A DNA stretch of 64,000 bases from Engraulis encrasicolus (GCF_034702125.1 NC_085880.1:19033528-19097527); one strand, 5' to 3'. Positions 1-11,771 are shown, numbered from the stretch's first letter. A program made the numbers and translations. The notes: generated by a model from the letters alone, not told the origin.

Positions 1-668
1 TTTCGGTGAAGACGAGGACAAGGCGAGTGGCTGGCTACACCTGCGTTCGGAGGTCGCCAAGGATTCGAAAAAAAAGAGACTTTCGTTCCTCGGCAAGGTG
101 GCTGCACTCGATCCGCGTTTCCGAAGCAAGAGGACAATTAAGCCTACAGCGCGAGCAAGCAAGTAAAGTCTCGCATTCGTGCCTTTGAAGTGGCGCGGGT
201 CTTTGAAGTCGAACTGCTCCAAGGTAAAAATTACGCTGCCTTTTTCCTTTGCCCTTGAGTTGTCGTGGACATTGAGAAAGCATTCTGAACTGAACTGTCC
301 GCGATTTAAAGACTTTTTAAGGAAACAAAAAAAGGGAAAGAAAATACTGAAATGAAACCGTGGACATTTTGTACTGCTATTGAATGGTTTTGAAATAATG
401 GCTATTTTTGTTATTTGAAAATGTGTCTTTGTTTGTATCATGGTTGACAAAGGGGTTATGGTTACCGGTGTTTATGGTGTAGGCCTATGTGTTTATAATG
501 GTTGAATGAAAGATGTGTGAATGAAGTTGAAGCACTTGAAATTTTGAAGCACTTTTCTTAAAAGAAAAAAAAAAGAAAATAATAAGAAAATTAAGCCCAT
601 CTTCAATTTAATTAATACAAAATTAAATGCTTACTTAATACAAAACACTACACAAACACTAGTCCACC

Positions 669-1034
669 ATGATGGATTCACAAGAGACCACCACATTACC
701 CCCTTCCAATGTTGATGCAATTCCTGATCCAGAAGAGGATGTTCTAGTGCCTGCCGAACATGAAGAAGCAAATGAACAAGATGAGGGGGCTCAGCAAGGT
801 CAGCCTCAATCTCAAATTGAAGTTCCTGAAGTCAGAAGAGGTAGCCGCACACGAACCCTCTCAGAGAAAGGAAAAGCACTGCAAAGTGAGAAATTAAACC
901 AATTACTTAAAGCCTTTGGGCGAATTTACAAAAGGTGGAAGTACCATGTAAATGGCTTGAAAAGGTCTCTGAAAGTCAAAGAAGACACTGATTTTATTAA
1001 AGAAAAATCATTAATGCCATTAATGCCACAATGA
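669..1034 (+). pseudogene. BEL Gag N-terminal segment, frame 1 of a broken gag
   Basis: An acidic N-terminal segment starts at the double ATG at 669 and carries the basic patch RRGSRTRTLSEKGK, a motif I recognise from the N-terminus of vertebrate BEL Gag proteins. The frame ends 4 bases into the next open frame. The reading continues naturally in the -1 frame upstream of the stop, where the codons before 1031 are open. The simplest explanation is a one-base loss in the A-run at 1003-1007, or a programmed -1 shift. No restored reading is given here. Confidence 0.7.
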
Positions 1035-1786
1035 GAGAACTGAGCCAAGTATATGACAAAATCAGAGTGATTGCTGTCCCGGACCTGGAGATCAGAAGGA
1101 GAAACGATGCTTGTCTGGCAATCACCAGGACAGCCAATGAAAAGGCCCACTGTTTCATAAATTCAGAAGGCGACCCAGAAGATATTCCGTGGCCAGACTC
1201 CGAATCAGTATTCAATGCCACTGTATCTAGTATTACCTCCGCACAATCCATGCATATCTCCAGAGCATCAGGAAGAGCATCGCACAAGTCATCTGTGAAA
1301 AAACAACAGTCAGCTGCTGAATCGGCAGCAACGCATGAAGTGCTGAAAATAATGAAGACGCAACATCAGTGTGAGGAGGAAATAAGAGAGCTTGAGGCAG
1401 AGGACAAAATAAGGACTGCGGAGAGAGAAGTGGAAGAAAAGCAAATGGAAGCAGAATTTGCAAAGAAAAGAGCTCAGTTTGTGTCTGAAAGTTCTGCAAG
1501 AAAAAACAAAATCCAGGAGAAAGTCAAGGAAGTGGAGAGATTGGAGGGACTGAAAGAACACAATGCGGCTCAAGCTAAGCTGAAAGTTTACAGTGAAAGC
1601 ATCTTTGATGACGAAGATGAAGTTGCTGCTGCTCCTCAAAGCCAACATGGAAATATCCCAACCTCTCTTACTCAGCCTGAAACATACACTGTAAAAAAAA
1701 CCCTCTTCAACAAACTTGCTTCCACCTGCTCTTACTGCCCACGCCAGCGCACCTTCAGTGGTCATGTCTTCCTCTGCAGCCTCTAA
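1031..1786 (+). pseudogene. BEL Gag middle segment, coiled-coil rich, shifted frame
   Basis: This segment is rich in Glu, Lys and Arg (about residues 110-190 of the segment), consistent with a coiled coil, and follows directly from the preceding Gag part in another frame. It ends shortly after overlapping the start of the long gag-pol frame. The frame change back lies between 1693 and 1720, next to an eight-A run at 1693-1700. The upstream stop in the long frame is at 1692, so the two frames overlap only there. Both breaks fall at A homopolymers, which makes sequencing or assembly error as likely as real decay. Confidence 0.7.
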
Positions 1787-4700
1787 TGACCTCGTGAAAA
1801 CTCTCGCTGAAGCCATAACGGCAAATAGACTCCCCATTCCCGAGCCTGCTGTGTTCTTCGGTGACCCCCTACAGTACACTGACTGGAAGTTATGTTTTCA
1901 AACCCTGATAGACCGTAAAAATCTTCCAATACAAGAAAAACTTTTCTTTTTACGCAAATATGTGGGGGGTCCAGCGAAAAAGTCCATCGAAGGGTACTCT
2001 TTAGTGGGTACTGAAAGTGCTTACCACGCTGCCTGGCGAACATTGGAAGAACGCTTTGGCAATTCCTTCCTCATAGGCAAGGCCTATCGTGACAAAATAC
2101 AGGCATGGCACAAAATTTCCAACAAAGACAGCAGAGACCTCCGGGATTTCGTTGATTTCCTGACAAGTGTGGAGTCAGCCATGCCACATGTTCAAGGCCT
2201 ACAAGTGTTGAGTGATTGTGTGGAAAATCAAAGGATAGTAGCAAAGTTGCCCGAGTGGCTGAGTTCACGATGGAACAGAACCGTCACTACGTTCCAGGAA
2301 GCTCATAATGCTTTCCCTGATTTTAAAGCTTTTATTAAGTTCTTAAACAAAGAGGCTAGAATAGCCTGCAATCCAATCACCTCCCTCCAAGCAATAAAGC
2401 CAGTCGATCATGATCAATCCAAGCCACACGACTACAGTCAAAAGTTTCAAAGAAATCGCAGTTCAGCTGCTAAGACCTTTACAACTAGCTCCACTGAAAG
2501 CCCAAACACTTGCATATTCTGTAAGAGGTATGGCCACACTCTTCATAAGTGTAGAAAGATTATGCAAAACCCAGTGGAAGAAAGAGTTAAGTTTGTACAA
2601 TCAGAAAGATTGTGTTTCGGATGCCTCAAGCCTGGCCATAATTCTAAAAACTGCACTGCTCGGAGTGTCTGCGAGAAGTGTGGAAAAAGTCACCCAACCT
2701 GTTTGCATGCAGAGCGGGAAAGGAAGGACCAAGATCAAAGGCAACCAAAAGCAATACAAGTCGTTCATGGCAAGGTGGCTCCTCCAAGGACTCAGAATGA
2801 GACGCCAGAAGCAACATCCCTCAGGGTTGTTCAAGACCAAAAGAGCACTCATACGTCATCCATTCTTCCAGTCTATGTCTCCTCTCAAGCTAATCCAAAT
2901 GATGAGATCTTGGTGTACGCTTTACTGGACACACAAAGTGACACCACCTTCATTTTAAAGGACGTCGCCAATGGACTGAACATTAAACAAGAACCAGTCA
3001 GTCTTCGAATCTCCACAATAACATCTAAAACTAAGGTCGTCTCCAGCCGCAAGTTGCAAGGTTTGCAAATAAGAGGCTTGATGTCAAGGGAAAGGGTTAA
3101 ACTCCCCATCACATACACCAGAGAGTACATACCCGCAAATCGATCCCACATACCTACCTCTGCCACTGCAAGGAGTTGGCCTCATCTCCAACACCTGGCT
3201 GATGAAATGCCTCCTCTGCTGGACTGTGAAGTGGGATTACTGATTGGATATAACTGCCCCCAGGTCTTGCTCCCCAGAGAGGTGTTGAGTGGCGAAGAAA
3301 GCCAGCCATTTGCTCAAAAGTCAATTCTGGGTTGGAGCATCATCGGCTACAATAACCTTGCCACTGACCTGGAGGATGAGATCGGCATCAGTCATCGCAT
3401 AATCTGTAAGCAAGTGGCACCTACCATCAAATCCACTCACAAACTCAAGTCAGAGGTCCACTATGTGCAGCGGAGCAAGGTAAAGGAGATTCTTAGTCCA
3501 GCGGATATGGTGAAAGTCTTCGAGTCCGACTTTACAGAGAGGCACGACGAAGAAGATCCCATGTCCCAAGAAGACGTGAGGTTTCTGAAAAGATTGAAGG
3601 AAGGCATCAAGCAAAGAGAGGATGGGCACTATGAGATGCCACTGCCGTTCAAGGAAAAGAGACCAACTTTGCCAGATAATAAAGCTTGCGCAGAACACAG
3701 ACTGAATTGCCTGAAGAAGCGGCTTAAGAAGGATGATCGTTATCTCAAAGACTATGTGACCTTTATGAGTGATATAATTGCAAGAGGCGATGCAGTAAGA
3801 GTTCCTAAGCAAGAGCTTTGCAATCAGCCAGCCTGGTATATCCCTCATCATGGCGTTTACCATCCTCACAAGCCTGGAAAGATCAGAGTAGTTTTTGATT
3901 GTTCTGCAAGATTTCAAGGAACTTACCTGAATGAACATCTCCTGACAGGCCCGGACCTCACAAATACTCTTGTGGGTGTCTTGTGTCGGTTCCGCAAAGG
4001 GCAAGTAGCGTTCATGTGTGACGTGGAGCGCATGTTCCACCAGTTTCATGTCACACAAGAAGACCAAGACTACCTCCGCTTTTTGTGGTGGGAAGATGGT
4101 GAATTGGAAAGTCCACCAACTGTGTTCCGAATGAGGGTCCACCTGTTCGGAGCAGCCTCCTCTCCCGGGTGTGCAAACTTTGGCCTGAAGCATCTGGCCA
4201 CCCAAGGTCAAGACAAGTTCAGTCAAGCTGCTGTGAGCTTTGTTCAACGCAACTTCTACGTCGATGATGGGTTGGCGAGTGTGAAGACAGAAGCAGAGGC
4301 CATCGAGCTGGTGAGAGAGGCCAGAGACCTCTGCAGTGCTGGGAAGCTACGCTTGCACAAGTTCATCTCAAACAACAAGAAGGTGGTTGCTACGATTCCA
4401 AAGACTGAATGCGCAGAAGGCGCAGCTGACCTTGACCTGGCATTAGGTGAGCCAAAGATCGAACGTGCCCTTGGGATACAGTGGTGCATTAGCTCTGACA
4501 CATTCCAGTTCCGAGTGATCGTGAAGCAGAATCCCTTTACAAGAAGAGGAATTTTGTCCACGGTGGCCTCAATTTTTGACCCTCTGGGGTTCGTCGCACC
4601 CTTCATCTTAGTTGGGAAGAAGATACTGCAAAGCATGTGCCACGACAAGGTGGGCTGGGACGAACCACTTCCTGATGACCTCAGGCCGCATTGGGAAGCA

Positions 4701-6860
4701 TGGCTTCGAGACCTCCCAGGCCTGTCTGCCATGAAGATTCCCCGCTGCTTTGTGCCACCAGACTTTCAAGAGGTACAGCAGCATGAACTACACAATTTTT
4801 CTGACGCTAGCCAGACGGGCTACGGCGTATGTTCATACTTAAGAGTCGTGTCCGTATCAGGCGAAGTGCACTGTAGCCTGGTTATGGGAAAAGCCAGGGT
4901 TGCTCCGACGAAAGTAACAACCATTCCAAGACTTGAGCTCTCAGCTGCTGTTGTGGCTACCAGGCTCGGCAAGCTGCTCAAGAAAGAGTTGGACCTGGAT
5001 GGAATGCAAGAGTATTACTGGACGGACTCCAAGGTAGTCCTTGGATACATAAGCAATGAAGCAAGAAGGTTCCATGTCTTTGTGGCCAACAGAGTGGAGC
5101 AGATTAAGTCGAGCACACAGCCCAAGCAGTGGCGATATGTAGCAACTGAGCATAACCCAGCAGACCATGCTTCACGTGGACTTAGTGCCAAAGATCTCGG
5201 AAACTCCAACTGGTTCACAGGACCCAGTTTCCTATGGGAGAAAGAACTTCCAGAACAGGAGGAGTCTGTAATGGAAGGAATTGACACCGACCCTGAAGTC
5301 AAAAGAACACAAGTCCATACCATCAAGGTCAAGGAGCAGAAGTCTCTCCTACAAAGGCTGGAAAAGTTTTCTGACTGGAGGCGAGCGGTGCAGGCCATAG
5401 CGAGACTCAAGCGCTGTGCAAGGAGTGTTAAAGGTCTGAAGAAAGGTTGCGAAGACTCAACAACACTTGAAGAGAGGAAGGAAGCTGAGATGTTTATCAT
5501 TCAGAAAGTACAAGAGGAGATCTTCAGTGGTGAAATAAGGTCTCTAAAGCAAAACAAAGATGTGCAAGCCAATCAGTCGACCAGGCTGTACAAGCTCAGC
5601 CCATTTGTCGATGCTCATGGTATCTTGAGGGTGGGAGGGAGACTCACACAAGCAGCACTCCATCCTCATGTCAAACACCCAGCCATCCTTCCAAGAGGTC
5701 ATCACGTATCTCGTTTACTTGTAAGACACTGTCATGAAAAGGTATGCCATCAAGGTCGTGGAATGACTCAGAATGCAATTCGGTCCAATGGCTTGTGGAT
5801 TGTAGGATGTAGTTCAGAAGTGTCGAAAGTCATCTACAGATGTGTTAATTGTCGCAAGTACCGTAAGGGTCCTCAAGGCCAGAAAATGGCTGACTTGCCC
5901 CCTGAGAGACTAGAGTCCACACCCCCATTCACATACGCAGGAATGGACTGCTTCGGGCCCTTCTACGTGAAGGAGGGTCGTAAGGAGCTGAAGAGATACG
6001 GGCTCTTGTTCACATGCATGTGCTCCCGAGCAGTTCATCTTGAAGTGTTGGATGACTTAAGCTCAGACGCCTTCATTAATGCACTGCGGTGCTTAATTGC
6101 CATTCGTGGAAATGTGAGACAGCTTTTCAGTGACCAAGGTACCAACTTTGTTGGTGCAAAGAATGAGTTCGCAGAGCTAATGAAGAACTTTGAGCCTGAA
6201 TGTGTGAAAAAACTGGGCTGCAACTTTGTGATGAATCCACCTGCTTCCAGCCATATGGGTGGGGTCTGGGAGAGGCAGATCCGAAGCATCAGGAGTGTTC
6301 TGACATCAATCCTGGATCATTCTGCAAGAAGACTGGACAGTGCTTCATTAAGGACATTCATGTATGAAGCGATGGCAATTGTCAACAGTCGGCCTCTGTC
6401 AGTTGAGAACATCAATGATCCATTAGGACCAGAACCATTGACCCCTAACCATATACTTACCATGAAATCTACCATCATTGCACCCCCTCCTGGTGAGTTC
6501 AGACAAGAGGACCTCTACCTGCAAAAGAGGTGGAGAAGAGTTCAATTCCTGGCTAACGAGTTCTGGACCAGATGGAAAAAGGAATATCTCCTGAACCTGC
6601 AACAGAGGAAAAAGTGGGAAAAGAGCAGAAGGGATGCAAGGATAAATGACATTGTTCTACTCCAAGATGAGCTGGCCCCCCGTAGTCAGTGGAAGCTTGC
6701 CAAGGTTGTAGAAGTCTTCCCAGGAGCTGATGACAGGGTCAGAAAAGTGAAACTTCTGGTTAGTGACGCCACACTGAACAGTAAAGGCATACGCACACAC
6801 AAGCCAGTTTACCTAGAAAGACCCATACACAAGACAATCTTAATACTTGAAAGTGATTAA
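1716..6860 (+). CDS. BEL/Pao Gag-Pol polyprotein, uninterrupted 1714-codon frame
   Basis: The frame opens at TTG 1716 with no upstream ATG, so translation presumably arrives from the preceding gag frames. Visible parts, with rough residue numbers: DUF1759-like Gag region 20-220; CCHC knuckles near 265 and 300 plus a third Cys/His cluster near 320; A17 aspartic protease with ALLDTQSDTTFI near 402; reverse transcriptase with the YVDD catalytic box near 848; RNase H with FSDAS near 1028 and the TDSK motif near 1105; integrase zinc-binding HHCC near 1330-1380; DDE core with Asp in GMDCFGPF near 1411, Asp in SDQGTN near 1472 and Glu in GGVWERQ near 1518; DUF5641-like C-terminus near 1610-1700. All catalytic residues I looked for are present and there is no internal stop. 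The element therefore looks recent. Function: cytoplasmic particle assembly, reverse transcription and integration of the element. Confidence 0.9.
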   Translation: MLPPALTAHASAPSVVMSSSAASNDLVKTLAEAITANRLPIPEPAVFFGDPLQYTDWKLCFQTLIDRKNLPIQEKLFFLRKYVGGPAKKSIEGYSLVGTESAYHAAWRTLEERFGNSFLIGKAYRDKIQAWHKISNKDSRDLRDFVDFLTSVESAMPHVQGLQVLSDCVENQRIVAKLPEWLSSRWNRTVTTFQEAHNAFPDFKAFIKFLNKEARIACNPITSLQAIKPVDHDQSKPHDYSQKFQRNRSSAAKTFTTSSTESPNTCIFCKRYGHTLHKCRKIMQNPVEERVKFVQSERLCFGCLKPGHNSKNCTARSVCEKCGKSHPTCLHAERERKDQDQRQPKAIQVVHGKVAPPRTQNETPEATSLRVVQDQKSTHTSSILPVYVSSQANPNDEILVYALLDTQSDTTFILKDVANGLNIKQEPVSLRISTITSKTKVVSSRKLQGLQIRGLMSRERVKLPITYTREYIPANRSHIPTSATARSWPHLQHLADEMPPLLDCEVGLLIGYNCPQVLLPREVLSGEESQPFAQKSILGWSIIGYNNLATDLEDEIGISHRIICKQVAPTIKSTHKLKSEVHYVQRSKVKEILSPADMVKVFESDFTERHDEEDPMSQEDVRFLKRLKEGIKQREDGHYEMPLPFKEKRPTLPDNKACAEHRLNCLKKRLKKDDRYLKDYVTFMSDIIARGDAVRVPKQELCNQPAWYIPHHGVYHPHKPGKIRVVFDCSARFQGTYLNEHLLTGPDLTNTLVGVLCRFRKGQVAFMCDVERMFHQFHVTQEDQDYLRFLWWEDGELESPPTVFRMRVHLFGAASSPGCANFGLKHLATQGQDKFSQAAVSFVQRNFYVDDGLASVKTEAEAIELVREARDLCSAGKLRLHKFISNNKKVVATIPKTECAEGAADLDLALGEPKIERALGIQWCISSDTFQFRVIVKQNPFTRRGILSTVASIFDPLGFVAPFILVGKKILQSMCHDKVGWDEPLPDDLRPHWEAWLRDLPGLSAMKIPRCFVPPDFQEVQQHELHNFSDASQTGYGVCSYLRVVSVSGEVHCSLVMGKARVAPTKVTTIPRLELSAAVVATRLGKLLKKELDLDGMQEYYWTDSKVVLGYISNEARRFHVFVANRVEQIKSSTQPKQWRYVATEHNPADHASRGLSAKDLGNSNWFTGPSFLWEKELPEQEESVMEGIDTDPEVKRTQVHTIKVKEQKSLLQRLEKFSDWRRAVQAIARLKRCARSVKGLKKGCEDSTTLEERKEAEMFIIQKVQEEIFSGEIRSLKQNKDVQANQSTRLYKLSPFVDAHGILRVGGRLTQAALHPHVKHPAILPRGHHVSRLLVRHCHEKVCHQGRGMTQNAIRSNGLWIVGCSSEVSKVIYRCVNCRKYRKGPQGQKMADLPPERLESTPPFTYAGMDCFGPFYVKEGRKELKRYGLLFTCMCSRAVHLEVLDDLSSDAFINALRCLIAIRGNVRQLFSDQGTNFVGAKNEFAELMKNFEPECVKKLGCNFVMNPPASSHMGGVWERQIRSIRSVLTSILDHSARRLDSASLRTFMYEAMAIVNSRPLSVENINDPLGPEPLTPNHILTMKSTIIAPPPGEFRQEDLYLQKRWRRVQFLANEFWTRWKKEYLLNLQQRKKWEKSRRDARINDIVLLQDELAPRSQWKLAKVVEVFPGADDRVRKVKLLVSDATLNSKGIRTHKPVYLERPIHKTILILESD

Positions 6861-7560
6861 GCAATTCACAAGTTTGGTTTTAAGGTAGTTTTAAAATAAA
6901 GAATTAAAGGTTACGTTTTAAGAGTGTGAATGACTGAGTGTGAGTGTATGAGTACTGTATGCATGAAATGTCTGTGCCCATTAATCACACGTAGTGTGAT
7001 GGTGGGAGTGTGTTTGTGTTCACAAAGGGTCAAGAGGGAAATAAAAGAAATATTTATTTTTTGTACTTTTCATATTTAACATTTCTAAATCCATAATGTA
7101 TTTCTATTTTGTGTTCATCCATATGCACTTTATTTTTTCTGTTATTTTGAGTTTCTGTATGGTACCTTTATTTTGACGTCGTCTTGTCTTACATGTTGAT
7201 ATATGTCACTTCCTGTTTGTAAGGAGAGGGATTTTCTGAATGGAAGCGGTAGCGTGCGAGCTTGTTGCTCCACGTTCAAGTTCAAGTTTTTGCTTGTGAA
7301 GTTAAGCGCAAGCGTTTTAAGTATCACTTTAAGAGAAGAAGAGTGACCCAAGTGATGAAATCCTTTCGTAGTCAACAAGCGGGAACAGTGGTATGTGTTA
7401 CTTGTCTTTTGTCAGTTTGATTTTGTTCATGTCTTATTATTTTGGTGTTTGAGTTCATATGATTCAGCATTTGTTTTTGTTTGTCTTTTAGTTCTACGGT
7501 GTTTCAACGTCTGCCTATGTATGAATGAGTTGTGAAAATAAAACATCAGTAAACCGGGAC
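6861..7560 (+). repeat. Post-pol region with probable 3' LTR of the BEL element
   Basis: This region has no coding frame, is AT-rich and has a polyadenylation signal at 7537-7542, with an earlier AATAAA at 6895-6900. The expected position after a BEL pol gene is the polypurine tract and 3' LTR. The LTR borders cannot be set because its partner is outside the window. Confidence 0.5.
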
Positions 7561-7825
7561 CCTCGACTTTGCCTGTTGACTGGGGAAGGCATATATAGAG
7601 TTAATTCTTTCTCCCACTCTGCTTTGCATCTGTGCTCAGAAAAGCTGGTACCAGTCTAAGGTACCAGAGACCATACTAACCAACCACTCAGGTCTCTAAT
7701 CAAGCCTGTCACTGGACTTGCAAATTTCTATACTGATATGTTCTCCAGGTATAAGACCATCATTATGTCCAGTTCATATCTGAATGTGATCTTGACCTTG
7801 CCTTTGACCTTCTCTTGGGATTTTA

Positions 7826-8302
7826 TAGTCCCCTTCAAGTGAACCAAACTCAGTCCTCTTTAAATGGACCAAAAAGTGAACCGACAGCAAAAGGACTCAG
7901 TTCTTTATTTTGTTATTGTGAGTGTATTACAAAAAGAACTGTCTGCTCTTTCTTGTCCCGTTAGGCTTTCATGGTGTGTCCGTCCTCTTTTTGATCACAC
8001 CCGGTCCTAGAACTCTCCTTAAGTGAATACACCTTGTCACAAGTGTAATTTGTCAGGAGTCAACCATACTGAGACCACACCAATAAAGGTTTTAATTAAC
8101 AAGTTAATAAGTTAATTTTGGGCCGCTGTCAGTGCTGTCAGTGATTGGGCTCTTAGAGTCTATAACAAATCCCCCCCCCTCTCCTAGCAGCACCCATGGG
8201 TCTGGGTACACATTGGAGCGTTCTATATGCTCAGAAAATGCTGCGTCATAGGTCAGAGTTTGCTTATATGACCGAATGTGACCAGGTGTGAAAACACCTT
8301 CT
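7826..8302 (+). mobile_element. MITE, same family as 28991-29761
   Basis: The internal sequence (phrases such as GGACCAAAAAGTGAACCGAC and GGTCTGGGTACAC) matches the two units at 28991-29761. The right end keeps the conserved CCAGGTGTGAAAACACC terminus. The left end lacks the outermost bases, so this copy is truncated or diverged. It contains a C-run at 8170-8178. Confidence 0.65.
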
Positions 8303-8481
8303 ACTTTATGTGACCATGTGTGATTAGACAGGCTGATGACCTTGAAAATCAACCAGAACAAAAAGACTCTTCTGGGTATCAAATCGCTCAGCAATATCTA
8401 CAACAGACGTCACAGACAGTAGATGATTTTTACGAATTTCCTCTTTTCTGGTGTGAGTAAGGGTTCTGTCACCACTCTTAC

Positions 8482-11400
8482 CGGGTGACTCGCCACTTAT
8501 GGTGTATTCATTCACACATATTCCTGGAACCCGTCTGCTGATGCCTTCACAGGAAAACTCCATCTCCAAGCTGCCCTCATGATCCCTCTTCTTCAGCAGG
8601 ATGATGTAAACAGTTACATGTTCCTGTCAGAAGTACAGCAGAACAGACACTTAAAAAAACACATAATTTATCTTTTTCTGAATTTATGGCCCTGAAATTG
8701 GTCAGTTTAAGGTACCACTTTCTGTTTCATGCTGAGTACCCTCTTACTGCAGATGGGGTCGCCGGCGGGCCTATTAACTACTTGCTGAAAATACTCAACT
8801 ACATGACAACAACATTGCTATGACATTACAGAGAGCCGTAGCCTCTTACTGCAGATGGGGTTTCCGGCGGGCCTATTCACTATTTGCTGAAAATACTCAT
8901 CTACATGATAACAACATTGCTCTGACAGTACAGAGAGCCATTAGTAGCAGATTAAGACATAGCCATTGCAATTTTGGTGACAGTAAGATTATAACATGGG
9001 CTCTGTGCTAAACAACACTATCAGAGAAGAAAACAAGACATTGTCATAGAGCAGCTTGTGTGCCTCTGTGCTATCTTCATATGGGTTTATAATGTCTAAT
9101 TGCAGCCCCGTGTAGCCTATGAAGGTTATTTGCAGCTATCTCTGTCCTCGTTATAGCGCACAGACATGACCCACGGCAACATGTGGTGCAACTACAGGGT
9201 CTACAGTCAGCGAAAAAACGAAACCTCCTCGGCTCAGTTTGAGCTTTACCAGAAAATAAGCTATTTTCAAAACAGTATTTCGCACGCATTGTCTAACCAA
9301 CTGCAGCAACACCCATAGCAAATTACCATAAACTTCCTGATCCAACTAATGCCGAAACTGAAGGAACTGAGTGTCTGATGTGAAAACAAATATCTCTATG
9401 GGACAATAAAGAATCTAATCTAATCTAATCTGAACTTCACTTGATTGGGTTTCAGTCTTTTGTTTTTATTTGCAAATCGGATGTTGGCTAACTTTCTTGG
9501 AGCTATCAGACTGGCTTGCACACCCAGACAACAGCACAACTCAACTCGTGCTAATAATAGTAAAGTCAGCTTCTCTAAATGTTGTATTTTGGGCAACTGA
9601 TCTATTTTGCAACAGCAGGCAGGACAGCTTACTCCACTTTCTATCCCAAATGATGTCACCCACCAAAATGAACTGGTCAACAAGATTACAATACCTATAC
9701 CCTAAAATAACACCCTTGAAAGAAACTTTGCAAAATTTCCCAATGTGTTACAAATTGCAGCTGTGTGTATTGGTCCTCCAGTTACATACCCCACACTGAA
9801 TCCTCTCTGGCAGCACAGTCACACAAGACTGGAGGTTGGTGTGGGCTGAGACCAGGGGGGTGGTGGTGGTGGTAGAGGCCAAGGCATTGGAAGAGGTCGG
9901 GGCAGTAGTAGGCACACAAACAGGGACAGTAGCAGAGGTCGGGGAAATGACAGGCAAAGGTACAGGGACAGTGGCAAAGGTCTGGGCAGGAACCATGGCA
10001 GGCACAGGGACAGGGAGAGCAGCGGAGGGCGAGGCAATGGTAGTGGCCTTGACAGTGGCTGTGGCCGCGACACGAGTACTAACACCGTTCTCTTGGATGC
10101 TGTCCAGTGAAGAAAAGGCCATATCCTGCTCCGGCTGCTGCACCTCTTCCTCCTCCTCCACTACCTTCACCTCCTCCTCCTCCTCCTCTTCGTCTTCCTC
10201 TTCTGCTTGTCCATCAGGGGTCACCTCAGCCAGAGGGCCTGGTGATGGGGCCGAGTCCAAAGGGCTGAGTGGCGGGGGGAAGTCCTCATCTGGCAGAGGG
10301 GGCCAGAACTCCTCCTGGCTCAGCTGCACTACTTTGGAGCCTGAAACAGAAACATAAAAAAAACCATCAACTGCTAATATGAAAATGACATTTACCGGTA
10401 AGGCAACCAGGCGGACAAGCTTGAGTGGATCTGCTTCCTCCTTCTTCTCTGACTACTCTCGGGAGATTGAAAAAGAGCATTCAGTGATAAAGGGTTAGAA
10501 AGATCTACAGCCTCGTCCTCCTGTGATACAAGCATAATTCTCAAAGTTATCAAATCCAATTAATCTTTGTTTTGCTTTGCTACATACACTTAGTGGACCA
10601 TTGTGCCTTCCTCTGCTACCTTAGTTGGCCAGGCAAACGCCATTACACGCTGAAGAAGGGCTCTGCCCGAAACATTCGTGGGCGAATAAACAAAGAAGAA
10701 ATCCGAAGAGTGCTGTCCTTCGCTTCATTCGTGCCTTTGGCCAGGAACAGATGTCTTCAGGTGGCGTCCGACCTTCGCTATATGACCATACTAACATTTC
10801 ATAGATCATCATCTTTCAGTTGAGGCCACATTTCGGTCAAGCTGCAAGCCTTGCTAGTTAGTTTTGAAAAAATGCTTGCATATATTTACGATGCATTACT
10901 TATATTTCTCTTAATATTATTATACATTATTATTATTATATTATTAAGCCATTGTTTAGTTTGCCTCTGTATAAGCATTGTCTCTGTGGATTATTATTTT
11001 TGGCCAACTGCAGAATAATGAAAAAGAGGAACATGCTTCTTCACGCATCCCTGACCCGCTACTCTGCACAAAAGCTGCTTCCATTTTTGTTTTCTGTTTC
11101 AAGTGAAGAATTCAACTCCGGGGCCCCATGCACATGTGACAATAGGATTCTGGACACATTTCTACCACATAAGAAACGGTGGCACATATGGCCAGCTTAA
11201 GTCTAAATCTTTGTCAAGAACTTCTCCACTGTACACTGTAGAGTGTAAATGGAGGAGAAGGTGATGAAGTTAGAGATACCAGAAATAAAGATGATTATCA
11301 GTCATGTTTAAAAGGGGAAATGAAGGATTGCTTTTAAAGGCTATAGTTTCACACTGTAAAGAATATTTTAAAATGCAGGGCCTACAGTATCAAGGTGTTT

Positions 11401-11715
11401 CAAACTGGTACAAGGAGCAGGTTTTTACTGAAACACTTTTAGCTATTCCATCAACGAGATTGGCATCAACTTGGAGTGAAATGAGGTAAATATGTTTACT
11501 ATTGTGAGATTATTAAGGGGAAATGCTGAAGTGTGATCACAGATACATGCCATTTGGTTCTGTGGCCAGTGAACCATACGTGCTCAGCCGCCATGCAGTC
11601 CAGTCTTGAACATTTAAAATACAACACACCCTCACAAGTTCAATAATGAATACTGTGTAGGCTATGTGTTCACATCTCTACAAAGTGATTTCCACACACA
11701 TATACGCACACGCAC

Positions 11716-11771
<56 letters not shown>

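Larger units (their letters stand above)
1..7560 (+). mobile_element. BEL/Pao LTR retrotransposon, 5' LTR outside window
   Basis: The order of domains is Gag with a DUF1759-type region, CCHC zinc knuckles, an A17-type aspartic protease (active site D-T-Q-S-D), reverse transcriptase, RNase H, H2C2 plus DDE integrase and a C-terminal DUF5641-like tail. That order is diagnostic of BEL/Pao elements. No envelope-like frame follows pol, so I read it as a retrotransposon and not a virus-like element. The first about 670 bases are untranslated leader. About 700 bases after pol contain a probable 3' LTR with AATAAA at 7537-7542. The right edge is approximate because only one LTR is in view and no target duplication can be checked. 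It apparently lies inside an intron of the minus-strand pik3ap1 gene. Confidence 0.9.

Noticed and set aside
1..7560. Endogenous retrovirus with envelope
   Set aside because: No envelope frame follows pol, and the A17 protease and domain order are those of BEL/Pao.
7561..7825. Next pik3ap1 exon in the gap between the BEL element and the MITE
   Set aside because: I read the minus strand in this gap for the expected rest of the DBB domain and found no matching frame with splice sites.
9836..10357. Plus-strand 173-codon open frame opposite pik3ap1 exon 2
   Set aside because: It is the antisense shadow of a GC-rich repetitive coding exon, with no splice or start support.
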